A stretch of 64,000 nucleotides of DNA from Thalassotalea sediminis (GCF_030295915.1 NZ_AP027361.1:2418001-2482000), one strand, 5' to 3'. Shown: positions 1 to 9,361, counted from the stretch's first letter. A program made the numbers and translations. Notes: generated from the letters alone by a model not told the origin.

Positions 1-78
1 CAATCACAAATGCCTGATGAAGAAAACTCGCCTAGTGGCACATTAAAGGTTGAAGAAATACTAAAATCGATGAATTAA
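1..78 (+). CDS. C-terminal end of an unidentified protein (truncated by window edge)
   Basis: An open frame runs from base 1 to a TAA stop at 76-78 and encodes the last 25 residues of a protein, ending in KVEEILKSMN. The start lies outside the window. The tail is polar with a probable short helix and shows no recognisable domain. It converges on the receiver-GGDEF gene that ends at 112, so it is not part of that operon. The frame could also be chance, since only 26 codons are visible. Confidence 0.45.
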   Translation, partial: QSQMPDEENSPSGTLKVEEILKSMN

Positions 79-92
79 TTTGCTTGTAAAAG

Positions 93-135
93 CAAGTAGC
101 CGATGACGTCATTACATGACATCGATGGCTACTTG
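93..135. terminator. Inverted repeat overlapping the 3' end of the receiver-GGDEF gene
   Basis: CAAGTAGCC (93-101) and GGCTACTTG (127-135) are perfect 9-bp arms, and the inner bases can extend the pairing. The right arm lies inside the last codons of the minus-strand gene ending at 112. A smaller hairpin, TTGCTT/AAGCAA (80-95), lies beside it. With two genes converging here a bidirectional terminator is plausible, but there is no long T run. Confidence 0.4.
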
Positions 136-1026
136 GTGACGACCATTATGTTTTGCTTGATAAAGTAAGCGGTCTGCCTCTTGTAAAACTGAGTCTACTG
201 TATGCGACTGCTCGCAATTTACGATCACAGCGCCAGCACTCATGGTTACCAAATTCCCTACGTCTGAAAATTCATGTTTAATTTCTTTATTGGCTAAAGC
301 TTCGAATACTTTTTGCAGTACAAGCTTAGCGCCTTGTTCATTGCAATCGGGGAGAATTATGGTGAACTCTTCCCCGCCATAACGAGCAACAAAGTCTCTC
401 GGTCTGTTTAATACTTCACGAAATGAAGCGGCTACTTTTTTGAGTGCAATATCACCCGCACCATGGCCATAATTATCATTATATTGCTTAAAATAGTCGA
501 CATCGAGCATTGCTACCGTTAATGGTTTATGTTCTCGTTTATGTGCTGCTAGTTCATGTTTAAGCGTTATATCTAATTTTCGTCGATTTGATAACCCCGT
601 TAACGCGTCAATATGGGCAATTCTATCTAACATTTTACGCTGCTGTATCAACTCTAAATGTGTCGCTATTCTAGCGGTTACAATATTAGCGTTAAACGGT
701 TTGTAAATATAATCACAGCCACCCAATGCAAAGCCTTTTTCTTCATCGCTGCAATTGGCAAGACCGGTAATAAAAATGACCGATACACCCTTCGTCACAG
801 GATCGTTTTTTATCACCTCAATGACTTCAAAGCCCGACCTATCAGGCATAACAACATCTAACAGCATAAGATCAGGTACATGTTTCTTTGCAAACTCAAT
901 CGCTTGTTCACCATTTTTGGCAAAAATAATTTTCGCCTGATCGTGTAGCAACTCTTTTAATATTTTTCTATTCGCTTTCTCATCATCTACGATCAAGATT
1001 TTTAATTCGAAATTTTCTATGTCCAT
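112..1026 (-). CDS. Response regulator with diguanylate cyclase (GGDEF) output
   Basis: This 304-residue cytoplasmic protein has an N-terminal receiver domain (about 8-125), with acidic pocket LIVDDE and phospho-acceptor D57 in LLDVVMP. A GGDEF domain (about 135-300) follows. The active-site motif is intact (GGEEF, 217-221), and an RxxD inhibitory site (R208, D211) lies five residues upstream, so c-di-GMP synthesis with product inhibition is expected. The gene starts 6 bp downstream of the hybrid kinase at 1033-7122 on the same strand. It is probably co-transcribed with that kinase and phosphorylated through its Hpt domain. Pairing with that kinase is inferred from position only. Confidence 0.93.
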   Translation of the reverse strand: MDIENFELKILIVDDEKANRKILKELLHDQAKIIFAKNGEQAIEFAKKHVPDLMLLDVVMPDRSGFEVIEVIKNDPVTKGVSVIFITGLANCSDEEKGFALGGCDYIYKPFNANIVTARIATHLELIQQRKMLDRIAHIDALTGLSNRRKLDITLKHELAAHKREHKPLTVAMLDVDYFKQYNDNYGHGAGDIALKKVAASFREVLNRPRDFVARYGGEEFTIILPDCNEQGAKLVLQKVFEALANKEIKHEFSDVGNLVTMSAGAVIVNCEQSHTVDSVLQEADRLLYQAKHNGRHQVAIDVM

Positions 1027-1032
1027 GGTGCG

Positions 1033-4000
1033 TTAATTCATCACGTTATTATTGATAAGATTACCGTCAGCTAATGCTTTTAAAATAGCATCTATTCTAC
1101 TTATCGCAGATTTATATTCGATATCTTCGATGTCATCAGCAATTTTCTGAGCCGCGTTTTCATGCTCTGTACCTGCTGTTAAATTAATTAACCGAGGCAA
1201 TAAGTCCTCCGCATTTGCACTTTCTTCAACAACTAAATCCCGAATAGATTGCAGTAAACTATGCAATTGTTTAGCAAAGTATTCAACATTAACAATGGCC
1301 GTTTGCGGTGCTTCAGCTGCGCTGTCTTCGAAAGGAAGTCCATCTAGTGCAATTAACACATTGTTTAGCTCTATAGAGGTTTCTGCAACAAGCAAGTCGG
1401 CATCTTCCGGCGCATTTTTTAATTGTGCTTCTAATTGTGTTGCTCGTTTTGCTAACGTTAAAGCACCAATATAGTTAGCATTTGATTTTAACGAATGCGC
1501 CACACGATAAGCGGTATCGTAATCTTTTTCTTTATAAGTATCACTTAATGTATCTACTGTTTGACGATAATTTTTTGCAAATTCTTGCACTAAATTTTGA
1601 TATAAATGTACCCTTCCCCCCATACTTTCTATAGCAGCATCGGCGTCTATACATGTTAGTTTCTCTATCGCCGCTAATAAATTGTCAGGCTGTTCATCTA
1701 TCTCACCTTCAACTTTTATAATATTTTCAGTATGCTGCGAATCGTTAGTCGTATTATCCGGGTTATTCGCATCATTTACCGAAAGCGTGTTTACTTGACT
1801 GTTATTCCCTAGCCATTTGGATAACAAGGTAAATAAAGCATTAGGATCAATTGGCTTAGTAAAGTAGTCATTCATTCCTACATTGAGACAACGATCTAAT
1901 TCTTCTTGCATTGCATGTGCGGTCATAGCAATAATCGGTAAATTAGTAAATTGATCATTGGCTCTAATTATTTTAGTAGCTGTTAAGCCGTCCATCACAG
2001 GCATTTGTAAATCCATGAACACAAGATCATAGCGTTCACTATCAAGCTTATCGATAGCCACTTGTCCATTCTCAGCGATATCAATCTGTACACCAGTTTC
2101 TTCCAAGAACCCTAAGACGACTTGCTGATTTAGCGCATTATCTTCTACGAGCAAAATTTTACTATGTGAAAGATCTAGCACACCTTTCTGAATGTGCTGT
2201 AATTCAAAAGTAGTTTCATCGAGTTTTAATGCATTCATCATCGCATTGAGTAACAAAGATGAATCTACAGGTTTTTCTAAAAAGCCATCTATGCCGGCTG
2301 CTTGCGACATAGACATTGCATCGTTTTTGTCAAATGCCGTTACCATGAGTACCGCAGGAATATCATGTTTTTCATTGAGCTTGTTAATGCGATGAGCAAG
2401 TTCGATTCCATCCATTTTAGGCATGCGCCAATCTGTAATAACAAGGTCAAACGGGTGTTGCATTAATATCGCATTATCAATTAATTCTAATGCTGTAATC
2501 GCATTATCTGTGGTGGTAATTTTACAGCCAAATTGCTTTAAAAGATCTTCTAATACACTTAAACACAGCGCATTATCATCAACAACGAGTACATTCTGCC
2601 CTTCAATCATTAGCGCTTGAGTAGCCACTATTTCACTTTGCTCTACCGGTTCATAACCTACGGTAAAGCCAAATGTGCTACCTTCACCTAACTGGCTTTC
2701 TACCCATATCTCACCGCCCATTAAGGTCGTTAATTGCTTACAAATTGATAAACCTAACCCTGTGCCACCAAAACGACGAGTAATAGAACTATCTGCCTGA
2801 TTAAATGACTTAAACAGGTTGTTCATCGTTTCCGCTTCTAAACCAATACCTGTGTCTGTTACCAAAAATTCAAGCTTATCGCTATGACCTTGCTTACATC
2901 TGACTTCGATCAGTACATGGCCTGAGTCGGTAAATTTAATCGCATTACTGGCAAGGTTAACGAGTATTTGTTGTAATCTAACTGGGTCAGATTTAATTTG
3001 CTTCGGTACGTCAGGCGCAACCTTAACGACTAACTCTAAGCCTTTACTGTGTGCTTTCAACGAACAGATATTCGCTGTTTTCTTAATGAGTGCTTCAATG
3101 TTCATGACCACAGATTCAATGGTCATTTTTCCCGCTTCTATTTTAGAGAAGTCCAAAATATCATTAATTAAACCGAGTAATGCTTGTGATGCATCTTGTA
3201 TTTTACCAATGAGATCTTTTTGATGATTATCTAGTCTCGTTTTAAATGCCAAATGACTTAGACCAATAATTGCGTTCATTGGTGTACGAATTTCATGACT
3301 CATCTTAGCTAAAAACTCGCTCTTAGCCTGCGTTGCTTTTTCAAGTTCTTCCGTTCTACTGGCAACTTGAAACTCTAAATGCCTATTAATATCTAGCAGA
3401 CTTAAATGATTTTCTACACGGGTTAATAGCTCGTGTTTAGACACTGGTTTTGTCAAATAATCATTGCCGCCAACTGCAAAGCTTTCTACTAAATCAATAA
3501 CTTGATTCTTAGCAGTCAAGAAAATAACGGGAAGCTCATTCAAAGAATACCATTCACGAATATGATTACATACCTCATAGCCAGACATTTTAGGCATCAT
3601 CACATCTAATAATATTAAATCAAACGGTCGTTCACCGCTTTCATTTGATGCGGCAGCATTTTCAATCATGGTAAGCGCTTGTTTACCACTTGCCGCCTCT
3701 GAAAGACGATAACCTTTTAAGTTTAAATGGTTAAGCAATACTTGACGGTTAATAGGGTCATCATCTACCACTAAAATATGATAGTTTTTATAGTCTAATT
3801 GTTTACCCTGCTCTAGCATCAACTCGTTCTCATCGACACTAATATACTCAATCTCATTATCTAAATGCTGCAATCGATTAAGCTTTTGTAAGTTTGCCGA
3901 TTTAGCAACATTGGTAATATCGGTAATTTGATCGTTATCGATGGGTAACGTTACAGAGAAACAGCTGCCTTTGCCAAGTTTTGAGTGCACATCAATACGG

Positions 4001-7000
4001 CCATCATGCAACTCAACCAACTGCTTTGTAACCGCCAACCCTAAACCTGTGCCACTTTGTACTCTGCTAGCATTCCCTTTTAATTGTTCAAATGAGTTAA
4101 AAATAACCTGTAACTTATCTGCAGCAATACCTATTCCTGTGTCTTGCACTGAAATTTTAACCTTGTTCCCTATCTGCTCTGCATCAATAGTGACTTCACC
4201 CTCTTCGGTAAACTTAATGGCATTACCTATCAAATTATATAAAATTTGTTCTAGACGGCTTTCATCTGCATTAACAATGGGTAATTCACTAGACACTCTG
4301 TTTTTCAAGGTAATATTTTTATCGCCAATTAATGGGGTAGACACAGTCATGACAACGTCTGTCAAACTATGTAACTCCACGCCAGAGAAATTTAATTTTA
4401 AGGTATGGTTTTTTAGCTTTGAAAAGTCGAGAATATCATTTACAAGATTCGATAAGCGCTTACCGCTAGCGACAACCATGGCAAGGTTTTTATTTGCAGA
4501 TTCTGGCAGTTGACCTGACGCACCATCAATTAATGATTCTGCTAGGCCAATTATACCATTTAGTGGTGTACGTAACTCATGAGAAGTATTGGCCAAAAAT
4601 TCATCTTTAAGTCTATCTGCGCGCTTTAACTGCACATTTATAGCATGCTCTTTTAAGCGTTGATAATTCTGGCGATATAAAATCAGCCCGATAGTGCCAA
4701 CAATTAAAATTAAATATAAGGTATAAGCCCACCATGTTCGCCAGATTGGCGGTAGTACTGTAATGTTAAGTGACTTTCCTGTCTCATTCCAATATCCATC
4801 ACCATTACTGGCTTTTACGTGTAACGTATAATCCCCTGAAGGCAAACTGGTATATGTTGCTCTTCTATTTTTTGCATCCGTGTAAATCCACTCTTCATCA
4901 TAACCTTCTAACTTATATGCATATTGATTATTCATTGGCTCAGCAAAATGCAATGCGGCAAACTCAAATGAAACAAGTTTTTCATCATAAGTTAATATAA
5001 GGCGATCTAGTTCATTTATATCACTAGGAATAGTTAAACTTGCACTATTCACTTTCTGTTTTTTTGTGACATTCGTTTTATCAGCTTGAATTTCAACATG
5101 CTTGTTATGCACTAGAAAGTCAGTTAACACTACATTAGGTAGTGATGTATCATCTTTAATGTCGCTCGGAAAAAAACGATTAAAACCATTCACGCCACCA
5201 AACAGTAACTCTCCTGATTCCGTTTTATAGTAACTTAAAGAGTTAAATTCACTTCCTTGTAAACCATCACTAACACCGTAATTTTTAAATGATGTTGTAC
5301 GCGGGTCAAAACGTGATAATCCGTCATTGGAGCTTAACCATAAATACCCCTGTTCATCAGATAAAACACCATAAATCAATTCGCTTGGCAGGCCATGTTT
5401 GGTTGAGTACTTGGTAAAAACTTCACGTTTAGGCTCAAATTTGTTTAAGCCGCTAAAAGTGCCAATCCATAGCACATCCTGAGACTCTACATAGATACTC
5501 GTTACCCAATTATTACTAATTGAATACTCATTCTCTGACTGACTACCGTAATGAGTGAAACTTTCCGTCTCTGGATCAAACTTATTTAATCCCCCACTTT
5601 GTGTACCAATCCAAATGTATCCAGCATCATCTTTTGTAAGCGCCCAAACACTGTTATCTGATATAGAGTTTTGATTTTCAGGTTGGTGAGTAAATCGTTT
5701 AAAAGTGCCTAACGCATAATTATATTTAAGTAACCCACCTCCCCATGTGCCAATCCAGATAAAGTCACCTTCACCTTTTAGTATCCTTAGCACTGTATTT
5801 TCACCTATAGTGCTATTAGCATTATCAGTGATGTTAATCCTTTCAAAGGTTTTATTTTGAAGATTAAATAGGTTTAATCCACCACCTATAGTGCCAACCC
5901 AAACCGAATCTTGATTATGTCTAACTAGTGCAGATATACCACTTGATGAAATTGAAAGTTGATTTTTTTCATCTGAGGTAAAATGACTATATGATTTTAA
6001 GTCACTGTTGTAGAGATTAAGACCAGACTCATAAGTACCAATCAATAAGTTCTTATCATCCAACTCCAAAAAGGATGTAATAGTATTCCCAGACAAGGTT
6101 GTTTTATGGGCGTTATTTTGTTCAATATGCTTAAATTGCTCATTTGAAGTGTCATATTTTTCGACACCCAATACATAAGTACCAATCCAAACACCATCAT
6201 GGTTATCAGAGGTAATATCGGTTATTTGATTATGGCCTAAACTGTTTGGATCTTTATCATTTGCAATGAAATTCTCTACGATTGATGTATCTCTATCAAT
6301 TTTAAATAGGCCTGAATTGTTCGTGCCGACCCAAACATTATGACCATTATGGTGTATTACAGTTATATTAACGTCTGATAATTGTGATGATAGTTGAGGC
6401 TTTATTTTTTCACCGGTCTTAGCATCTATGATAACTAGGCCATTTACAGTTCCAAGCCATAATTCTTCTTCAAGGGAAATGAATGCATTAGTGACATCAA
6501 AACCATTAAAAACCGTTTTAAAACGGGTACCTTCTAAATAACCTAAATCGCCATTATTAAGGCTAGCCCACAAGGTTTCTTTTGCTTTAAATAAAGTACT
6601 AATTTTCCCTGTAGATTCATGCGAAATATTTATTTCTGATATTGTTTGTGATTGCTTATTAAAAGTAAATCCACCTTTGTCCGTAGCAAATATAATGTCG
6701 TTATCAGAAACTTCGTTTATCTTGATAACTTTTGCTTCGGTTTTGCCTAAGTGTTCATTTACAACTTTAATGTCATTAAATGTATTTAGTTTTCTATTGA
6801 ACGTATTAACACCTGAGACAGTTGCTACCCAAAGTACTCCCTCTGTATCTTGATAAAGTGTAGTGATATTACTCGCTAAAATTGAATCTTTTACACTATC
6901 ATTTGCTTTGAATACTTCAAAATCATATCCATTAAAGCGGTTGAGACCATCATTCGTTCCAACCCACAAGTAGCCATCTTGGTCAACTAATAAACTGCTA

Positions 7001-7122
7001 ACAGTCGCCTGTGATAATCCTTTTTCTCGATAAAAGTGTTCAAACTTATTTGCAAATACACTTTCTATTAATAAATGACTAACTAAGAGAATGACGAAAC
7101 TCTTAAATATAATGGATTGCAT
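1033..7122 (-). CDS. Giant hybrid sensor kinase: beta-propeller sensor, two histidine kinase cores, three receivers, Hpt
   Basis: This is a membrane-bound two-component phosphorelay protein of 2029 residues. In order it has a signal peptide (about 1-24), a long periplasmic region of two-component-propeller repeats (WIGT, GLNRF; about 25-710), a Y_Y_Y domain (about 735-785) and a membrane helix (about 792-815). Then come a first kinase core with His848 (SHELRTP) and HATPase, receiver 1 (D1173), and a second kinase core with His1276 (SHEIRTP) and HATPase. Receiver 2 (D1564), receiver 3 (D1704) and an Hpt domain (His1876 in AHSLKSN) complete it. I chose the ATG at 7122 because it begins a good signal peptide; the frame extends to a TTG at 7185 without one. 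The architecture resembles the hybrid two-component systems that sense polymer breakdown products; the ligand is unknown. Downstream lies its likely output, the receiver-GGDEF gene. Confidence 0.9.
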   Translation of the reverse strand: MQSIIFKSFVILLVSHLLIESVFANKFEHFYREKGLSQATVSSLLVDQDGYLWVGTNDGLNRFNGYDFEVFKANDSVKDSILASNITTLYQDTEGVLWVATVSGVNTFNRKLNTFNDIKVVNEHLGKTEAKVIKINEVSDNDIIFATDKGGFTFNKQSQTISEINISHESTGKISTLFKAKETLWASLNNGDLGYLEGTRFKTVFNGFDVTNAFISLEEELWLGTVNGLVIIDAKTGEKIKPQLSSQLSDVNITVIHHNGHNVWVGTNNSGLFKIDRDTSIVENFIANDKDPNSLGHNQITDITSDNHDGVWIGTYVLGVEKYDTSNEQFKHIEQNNAHKTTLSGNTITSFLELDDKNLLIGTYESGLNLYNSDLKSYSHFTSDEKNQLSISSSGISALVRHNQDSVWVGTIGGGLNLFNLQNKTFERINITDNANSTIGENTVLRILKGEGDFIWIGTWGGGLLKYNYALGTFKRFTHQPENQNSISDNSVWALTKDDAGYIWIGTQSGGLNKFDPETESFTHYGSQSENEYSISNNWVTSIYVESQDVLWIGTFSGLNKFEPKREVFTKYSTKHGLPSELIYGVLSDEQGYLWLSSNDGLSRFDPRTTSFKNYGVSDGLQGSEFNSLSYYKTESGELLFGGVNGFNRFFPSDIKDDTSLPNVVLTDFLVHNKHVEIQADKTNVTKKQKVNSASLTIPSDINELDRLILTYDEKLVSFEFAALHFAEPMNNQYAYKLEGYDEEWIYTDAKNRRATYTSLPSGDYTLHVKASNGDGYWNETGKSLNITVLPPIWRTWWAYTLYLILIVGTIGLILYRQNYQRLKEHAINVQLKRADRLKDEFLANTSHELRTPLNGIIGLAESLIDGASGQLPESANKNLAMVVASGKRLSNLVNDILDFSKLKNHTLKLNFSGVELHSLTDVVMTVSTPLIGDKNITLKNRVSSELPIVNADESRLEQILYNLIGNAIKFTEEGEVTIDAEQIGNKVKISVQDTGIGIAADKLQVIFNSFEQLKGNASRVQSGTGLGLAVTKQLVELHDGRIDVHSKLGKGSCFSVTLPIDNDQITDITNVAKSANLQKLNRLQHLDNEIEYISVDENELMLEQGKQLDYKNYHILVVDDDPINRQVLLNHLNLKGYRLSEAASGKQALTMIENAAASNESGERPFDLILLDVMMPKMSGYEVCNHIREWYSLNELPVIFLTAKNQVIDLVESFAVGGNDYLTKPVSKHELLTRVENHLSLLDINRHLEFQVASRTEELEKATQAKSEFLAKMSHEIRTPMNAIIGLSHLAFKTRLDNHQKDLIGKIQDASQALLGLINDILDFSKIEAGKMTIESVVMNIEALIKKTANICSLKAHSKGLELVVKVAPDVPKQIKSDPVRLQQILVNLASNAIKFTDSGHVLIEVRCKQGHSDKLEFLVTDTGIGLEAETMNNLFKSFNQADSSITRRFGGTGLGLSICKQLTTLMGGEIWVESQLGEGSTFGFTVGYEPVEQSEIVATQALMIEGQNVLVVDDNALCLSVLEDLLKQFGCKITTTDNAITALELIDNAILMQHPFDLVITDWRMPKMDGIELAHRINKLNEKHDIPAVLMVTAFDKNDAMSMSQAAGIDGFLEKPVDSSLLLNAMMNALKLDETTFELQHIQKGVLDLSHSKILLVEDNALNQQVVLGFLEETGVQIDIAENGQVAIDKLDSERYDLVFMDLQMPVMDGLTATKIIRANDQFTNLPIIAMTAHAMQEELDRCLNVGMNDYFTKPIDPNALFTLLSKWLGNNSQVNTLSVNDANNPDNTTNDSQHTENIIKVEGEIDEQPDNLLAAIEKLTCIDADAAIESMGGRVHLYQNLVQEFAKNYRQTVDTLSDTYKEKDYDTAYRVAHSLKSNANYIGALTLAKRATQLEAQLKNAPEDADLLVAETSIELNNVLIALDGLPFEDSAAEAPQTAIVNVEYFAKQLHSLLQSIRDLVVEESANAEDLLPRLINLTAGTEHENAAQKIADDIEDIEYKSAISRIDAILKALADGNLINNNVMN

Positions 7123-7220
7123 GTTTTTATTGTTCGATGCCTGATGTTTGTATATAAGCTTAAAGTCATTACGTATATAGAACAAGTGCCAATTTTAATT
7201 AGATTTTCCCATATTTTATC

Positions 7221-7250
7221 TTGACTTAAATTTCCAAAAGACACTATTCT
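7221..7250 (+). promoter_or_regulatory. Candidate sigma-70 promoter for the peptide/oxidase operon
   Basis: TTGACT (7221-7226) and TATTCT (7245-7250), 18 bp apart, resemble -35 and -10 boxes and lie about 50 bp upstream of the peptide start at 7303. An imperfect palindrome, CAACATTAACGTTG (7258-7271), lies at the expected transcription start and could be an operator. The motif was found by eye. Confidence 0.4.
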
Positions 7251-7302
7251 AGCTTTGCAACATTAACGTTGTTTAATATTTTAGTTTAAAAGGAAAGATA
7301 AA

Positions 7303-7479
7303 ATGTCTACAAAAACAAATACAGAACATTTGCACGAAGAAGGCGTGATAAACAAGGACGAATTAACAGAAGAGCATATTAAAGCTATTGACAGCTTATC
7401 AAAAGATGAAGTTGAGCAACTAAAATCTATTAATAAGTCAGTTAAAAAGGTTAGCCCTGGCGTCGGTATAATGTTGTAA
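7303..7479 (+). CDS. 58-residue acidic peptide, possible precursor or partner of the adjacent iron oxidase
   Basis: This short gene has a good ribosome binding site (AAGGA at 7290-7294, 8 bases before ATG). The product has no signal peptide. Residues 1-42 are polar and acidic with predicted helix (LTEEHIKAID, LSKDEVEQLK). A basic segment (KSVKK) follows, then a short Gly/Pro-containing hydrophobic tail, SPGVGIML. It ends 10 bp before the heme-oxygenase-like enzyme gene, whose ribosome binding site overlaps the stop codon, so the two are translationally linked. A helical leader followed by a short distinctive tail is the usual plan of a ribosomally made, modified peptide precursor. A small accessory subunit is the alternative. 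I do not recognise the family. Confidence 0.7.
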   Translation: MSTKTNTEHLHEEGVINKDELTEEHIKAIDSLSKDEVEQLKSINKSVKKVSPGVGIML

Positions 7480-7489
7480 GGCGCTCGCA

Positions 7490-8170
7490 ATGACAACTCA
7501 TTTTGAACGATTAACCAAAAGCATGAGCTTAATGGCTTTAAATGCTAGGGCTGTAGGCAATCAGTACTATGAGTTGTCTTGTTATCCTGAGGTTGTTAAA
7601 GAGCATATTTGGGTTAATCAGATGGTGGCGAGAGCTACAGTACCGCTAATGCGCGAAGTAATCTCGTGCATGGAAGACTATCCTAAAGATGAACTACACA
7701 ATATTTTAACCAGTTACATGCGCAGACATATTGCTGAAGAAACAGATCACGATGAATGGTATGTCAACGATTTAGAATTATTAGGCTTAAGCAGAGAAGA
7801 GATCTTTTCACGCCCGCCTACGCCAAACGTGGCAGCATTAAGTGGTTCTCAGTACTACTGGATAAAACATCATCACCCTGTTGCATTCATGGGTTATTTA
7901 GGGTGTTTAGAGGTTTATCATCCCACTGTAGAGTATGTTGAAGGCCTAATTAAAAACTCAGGACTACCCGCTAAGGCGTTTAGTACTGTGATGGAACATG
8001 CAGTGATAGATGCTCAACATAAAGAAGACATTATCGAGACAATTAACAGCCTGCCTTTAACCGAAGTACAATACCAAGCGATTGAACTCAGTGCATTTCA
8101 AACCTTTAGATATGTAGCCAAGGTAATGGAAGATATATGCCGAGTGGCTCCTAAACAACAAACCGCCTAA
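7490..8170 (+). CDS. Heme-oxygenase-like iron oxidase (iron-containing redox enzyme family)
   Basis: This 226-residue, all-helical, soluble protein carries the residue pattern of heme-oxygenase-like di-iron oxidases and oxygenases (relatives of UndA, SznF and CADD). E56 lies in MREV, E84 and H87 are arranged as ExxH in EETDHDEW, E141 lies in LEVYH, and H170, D174 and H177 form HxxxDxxH. The spacing between these residues is close to that known for the family. Members use iron and O2 to cleave or oxidise amino acids, fatty acids or peptides, so the reaction cannot be named from sequence. The gene lies 10 bp after the 58-residue peptide gene, with AAGG across that stop codon as ribosome binding site. 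The peptide is therefore a candidate substrate or partner. No transporter or peptidase gene is next to the pair. Confidence 0.85.
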   Translation: MTTHFERLTKSMSLMALNARAVGNQYYELSCYPEVVKEHIWVNQMVARATVPLMREVISCMEDYPKDELHNILTSYMRRHIAEETDHDEWYVNDLELLGLSREEIFSRPPTPNVAALSGSQYYWIKHHHPVAFMGYLGCLEVYHPTVEYVEGLIKNSGLPAKAFSTVMEHAVIDAQHKEDIIETINSLPLTEVQYQAIELSAFQTFRYVAKVMEDICRVAPKQQTA

Positions 8171-8171
8171 T

Positions 8172-8225
8172 AATAAGGTAAATGAAGTTATCATCATTTA
8201 CCTTATTTACTTTCTGACAGAAAGT
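8172..8225. terminator. Bidirectional terminator (two consecutive hairpins)
   Basis: A perfect 14-bp stem (8172-8185 with 8194-8207, 8-base loop) is followed by a 7-bp stem, ACTTTCT/AGAAAGT (8209-8215 with 8219-8225). It lies between the converging oxidase and aminotransferase genes. Confidence 0.75.
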
Positions 8226-8236
8226 TCTGATTTTAA

Positions 8237-9361
8237 TTATTCAAAGGCCAAGGCCTCTTTCAACGCAGCTAAGCACAAAGCAACATTTTCTTTACGTGCA
8301 CCATAGCCCATTAAACCTATACGCCATGCTTTTCCTGCAAACTGCCCTAGCCCAGCGCCAATCTCGAGGTTGTACTCATTAAGTAAAAAGTGTCTAACTT
8401 TTGCATCATCAACCCCTTGTGGAATATACACCGTATTAAGCTGTGCTAATCGTTCATTTTCAGGTACAACAAAGTTTAAACCTAATTTAGCTAATCCCTT
8501 TGCTAATAAATCATGCATATTTTGATGACGTTGCCACGCATTTTCTAATCCTTCATTTTTTAACATGATCAAAGACTCATGCAGTGCATACAGTGAATTT
8601 ACAGGTGCTGTGTGGTGATAGGCACGTTTACCTTCGCCAGACCAATAAGACATAACAAGTGACTGATCGAGAAACCAACTTTGCACTGTCGTTGTTCTAC
8701 TTTTAATCACCTCAACGGCTTTAGGACTAAAACTAATTGGCGAAATACCCGGTACACAAGATAAGCATTTCTGGCTACCCGCATAAATGGCATCGATCCC
8801 CCATTCATCAACACGCAGTTCGCACCCACCCAGTGATGTTACAGCATCAACAATCGTTAAACAGTCATGTTTTTGTGCAATTTCACACAATGTTTTTGCG
8901 TCAGAACGCGCCCCCGTAGAGGTTTCCGCGTGAACAAAAGCAACAATTGACGCTTCTGGGTGTTTAGATAACGTTGCTTCAAGTGATGCGGTTGATACTG
9001 CTCTGCCCCATTCTCCTTCAATGAGTACAAGTTTTGCACCAATACGTTTAACATTTTCTGCCATCCTTGAACCAAAGACGCCATTTTGACAAACCACAAC
9101 GGTGTCATCCGGTGTTATCAAGTTAACAAAACAAGCTTCCATTCCCGCAGAACCTGGTGCTGATAAAGCCAGAGTCATTTCATTACGCGTTTGAAAAGCG
9201 TACTGTAACAAACACTTAACTTCATCCATCATTTCGATAAATAATGGATCTAAATGGCCAATAGTGGGTCGTGCTAAAGCAGAAAGCACTTGTTGGCTTA
9301 CATCTGAAGGCCCTGGTCCCATTAATGTGCGTTGAGGAGGTATAAAAGAAGAATAAGTCAT
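8237..9361 (-). CDS. Class V aminotransferase, alanine-glyoxylate / serine-glyoxylate type
   Basis: This 374-residue PLP enzyme of fold type I begins with the family motif MGPGPSDV. The PLP-binding lysine is K198, in GSQKCLS. The nucleotide-binding Asp/Val segment is TIVDAVTSLGG, and the C-terminus carries WRIGLMG as in alanine-glyoxylate aminotransferases. The expected role is transfer of an amino group from alanine or serine to glyoxylate, giving glycine. The exact donor cannot be read from sequence. ATG at 9361 is preferred to the GTG directly before it, because GGAA lies six bases upstream. The gene is monocistronic and divergent from yaeQ. Confidence 0.88.
   Translation of the reverse strand: MTYSSFIPPQRTLMGPGPSDVSQQVLSALARPTIGHLDPLFIEMMDEVKCLLQYAFQTRNEMTLALSAPGSAGMEACFVNLITPDDTVVVCQNGVFGSRMAENVKRIGAKLVLIEGEWGRAVSTASLEATLSKHPEASIVAFVHAETSTGARSDAKTLCEIAQKHDCLTIVDAVTSLGGCELRVDEWGIDAIYAGSQKCLSCVPGISPISFSPKAVEVIKSRTTTVQSWFLDQSLVMSYWSGEGKRAYHHTAPVNSLYALHESLIMLKNEGLENAWQRHQNMHDLLAKGLAKLGLNFVVPENERLAQLNTVYIPQGVDDAKVRHFLLNEYNLEIGAGLGQFAGKAWRIGLMGYGARKENVALCLAALKEALAFE

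Noticed and set aside
3941-4513. 190-codon plus-strand frame inside the hybrid kinase gene
   Set aside because: It is antisense to the conserved kinase domain and has no recognisable motif.
7123-7185. N-terminal extension of the hybrid kinase to a TTG codon
   Set aside because: The extension has no ribosome binding site and would place 21 polar residues before a good signal peptide, so the ATG at 7122 is preferred.
7255-7279. TTGCAA and TAATAT as promoter for the peptide operon
   Set aside because: The spacing of 13 bp is too short; the pair TTGACT/TATTCT with 18 bp is better.
7281-7496. 71-codon minus-strand frame opposite the small peptide gene
   Set aside because: The plus-strand frame has a ribosome binding site and operonic spacing; the opposite frame has neither, and its composition is that of an antisense shadow.
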